Source of the DNA: an uncultured Aquimarina sp.
GTDB taxonomy: Bacteria > Bacteroidota > Bacteroidia > Flavobacteriales > Flavobacteriaceae
Direction of reading: 5' to 3'
DNA length: 64,000 nt
Assembly (NCBI GenBank): GCA_947493495.1
Contig: CANLRN010000009.1
Span: 42,266-106,265, forward strand
Shown here one piece after another: positions 62,582-64,000 of the stretch (positions are counted from its first letter, which is position 1; the number at the start of each line of letters is the position of its first letter). Made by a program: the position numbers and the translations under genes. Below the pieces are notes generated by a model. It had not been told where the DNA came from. It did no database searches and was given only the letters and a program-made list of their open reading frames with translations.

Positions 62582-63505
62582 ATGAAAATGAAAAATATAA
62601 AAATTTCACACAAAGCGACCTTATGTATTTTATGCTTACTAAATTTATTTTGTGGGTTTTCTCAGATTGATTTTAATCAAGAAGAGCAAAAAGAACTTCT
62701 TGATCAAGTTGCAAAGGAAATTTGGCTGCAAGTACCGCAAGGGACTGCAAGAGGAAGTAATACCATAGCAATTATGCAAATTCCAAATACACAAACGTTT
62801 GTTATTGGAAGTAATAATGCTAATCAAGCCACCAATGTTATAACGACTCGATCTCTAGTGATTAAGGAATTACAAGACAGAGGTTTTGAAGTAAATAAGC
62901 TTATATATATTAAAGGTTATGGAAATGTAGTCACTTCAGAACCTTATGGAGCGGGTGACCTTTTATTTCCAGAGATTTTTGCATACGCATGTCCACTTTC
63001 AGAAAGGCTAACCAATGCAAACGAGATGTTAAGTATTCATGCAGAAATGTCATTAATAGCGTTTTTAGGTATTTATACCAATTTTAATCTATTGAATAAT
63101 AATGCTCAAGACATCGTAATAGGTGTGGATAAACCTTATTGTGCTAGATGTTTTAGTTTTTTATATCATTCAGGAATATATACAATGGAACCTGAGATGT
63201 TTAATTCAACCAATATTAAGATACCTGTGGATAATTCTAAATATTGGGCTGCACCCTATTATACACGTTCAGTAAATTCTTTTATTACTTCTCCTTATCC
63301 TGGAATAAATGTGATAAACCCAGGTCCTTGGCCTGACTGGATTATACAGACTACTGCTGATTATTTTTATAATGGAACCCTATATTTTGGTAACCAAGTA
63401 AATAATGATGGTTCAGGTCATGGAATTTATGAAGCACCTTCAATTTATAATAAAATTCCCGCTATACCTGTATATGACTACTTACTCCAAGTATATGGTG
63501 AATAG
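62582..63505 (+). CDS. Secreted deaminase-superfamily-like protein (HAE / PxCxxC)
   Basis: Signal peptide; SIHAEMSLIAFL (H153,E155) and DIVIGVDKPYCARCFSFLYHSG; 36 bp after the giant protein, same strand. Confidence 0.7.
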   Translation: MKMKNIKISHKATLCILCLLNLFCGFSQIDFNQEEQKELLDQVAKEIWLQVPQGTARGSNTIAIMQIPNTQTFVIGSNNANQATNVITTRSLVIKELQDRGFEVNKLIYIKGYGNVVTSEPYGAGDLLFPEIFAYACPLSERLTNANEMLSIHAEMSLIAFLGIYTNFNLLNNNAQDIVIGVDKPYCARCFSFLYHSGIYTMEPEMFNSTNIKIPVDNSKYWAAPYYTRSVNSFITSPYPGINVINPGPWPDWIIQTTADYFYNGTLYFGNQVNNDGSGHGIYEAPSIYNKIPAIPVYDYLLQVYGE

Positions 63506-63525
63506 GGGATTATCACTAATACCAA

Positions 63526-63675
63526 TTCTCATATGAAATTACTGAAATACGAAATTGAATTATTTTTGAGTTTAGGCAAAGCATAAAATTTATGGATAGC
63601 CATAGCTATCTATCAATTTTGTAATGAAGCATTACATCAAAAGAGACAATTTTATACGGTTATTTCATATGAGAA
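63526..63675. repeat. Hairpin-type intergenic repeat element, copy 3 (150 bp; TTCTCATATGAAAT/ATTTCATATGAGAA ends, apex GATAGC-CATA-GCTATC)
   Basis: 14-bp perfect terminal inverted repeats; internal ATTGAATTATTTTT...GCAA.GCA shared with 52100-52260. Confidence 0.8.
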
Positions 63676-63704
63676 ATAGCATAAATTCTTTAATCCCGTT
63701 TTAT

Positions 63705-63851
63705 GCAATAGAAAATTTATTACATCTTGTAGCTACTGCAAATACTACCGCTAAGCTGCGTTTTTTAATTTCTGCATAGCACTGCTATGCAGAAATTAAG
63801 AAAACACTAGTATTTCTTGTATCTACAAGCTTCATGACAACCTTCTATTGC
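63705..63851. repeat. Hairpin-type intergenic repeat element, copy 4 (147 bp; GCAATAGAA/TTCTATTGC ends, apex 31-bp perfect palindrome AATTTCTGCATAGCACTGCTATGCAGAAATT at 63767-63797)
   Basis: Read directly. Confidence 0.8.
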
Positions 63852-64000
63852 ATTCCATCTAACTAAATTTTAATAAGCTGATTGTAAGGTTGTTTCACTA
63901 TCTTCTTTTTCTTTTTTTCATTACCAAAAAAAGAAACAAAAAAGTCTAGTCTTATGAAATTTTATCTAAAAATTTTATGCTCTCGCTAAATTAAATTAAA
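63852..64000. repeat. 149-bp dispersed repeat copy 2 (runs to window end)
   Basis: See 51853-52001. Confidence 0.95.

Noticed and set aside
63526-63675. Simple Rho-independent terminator of the deaminase-like gene
   Set aside because: The inverted-repeat ends are 150 bp apart with a structured interior and lack a T-tract; better explained as a member of the hairpin repeat family, although it may also terminate transcription.
1-64000. CRISPR arrays, tRNA/rRNA genes, prophage or integrase genes
   Set aside because: No regularly spaced repeat-spacer array, no tRNA cloverleaf or rRNA sequence, and no phage or integrase-like ORFs noticed on reading.

Overview
Chromosomal window from a low-GC marine-type Bacteroidota (Flavobacteriaceae-like; Bacteroidota promoter, T9SS and SusCD signatures). 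Left part (1-11741, minus strand): str/S10/spc ribosomal protein operon, rpsL-rpsG-fusA-rpsJ-rplC...rplF-rplR-rpsE, with rpsE truncated at the window edge and a clear TTTG-N19-TACCTTTG promoter upstream of rpsL. Middle: a BamA/TamA-like outer-membrane protein, two SusC/SusD pairs, rlmB, a rhomboid protease, rarA, an envelope/lipoprotein cluster, a YjjG-like HAD phosphatase, a polysaccharide deacetylase-like protein, radC and mpl. Then two very large tandem thioester alpha-2-macroglobulin paralogs (37541-43639 and 43923-50474). The right part (about 50.5-64 kb) is accessory: a secreted VOC protein, an orphan Arg-rich T9SS cargo, a DUF5703-type glycoside-hydrolase-like lipoprotein, a 1743-aa multidomain polysaccharide-lyase-like T9SS protein and a secreted deaminase-fold protein (HAE / PYCARC). 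Best candidates for novelty: (1) the second A2M carries a SusC-type N-terminal module (carboxypeptidase-regulatory-like plus TonB plug, no barrel) at the bait-region position; (2) a 255-bp tract with only 3 mismatches between the otherwise diverged A2M paralogs (gene conversion); (3) a secreted deaminase-like protein next to a giant T9SS protein; (4) a family of about 150-165 bp hairpin elements with a conserved ATAGC-N-GCTAT apex, plus a 149-bp near-identical repeat at 51853 and 63852 and a separate 131-bp MITE-like element with 18-bp perfect terminal inverted repeats. All family calls are from reading motifs by eye; no searches were run.
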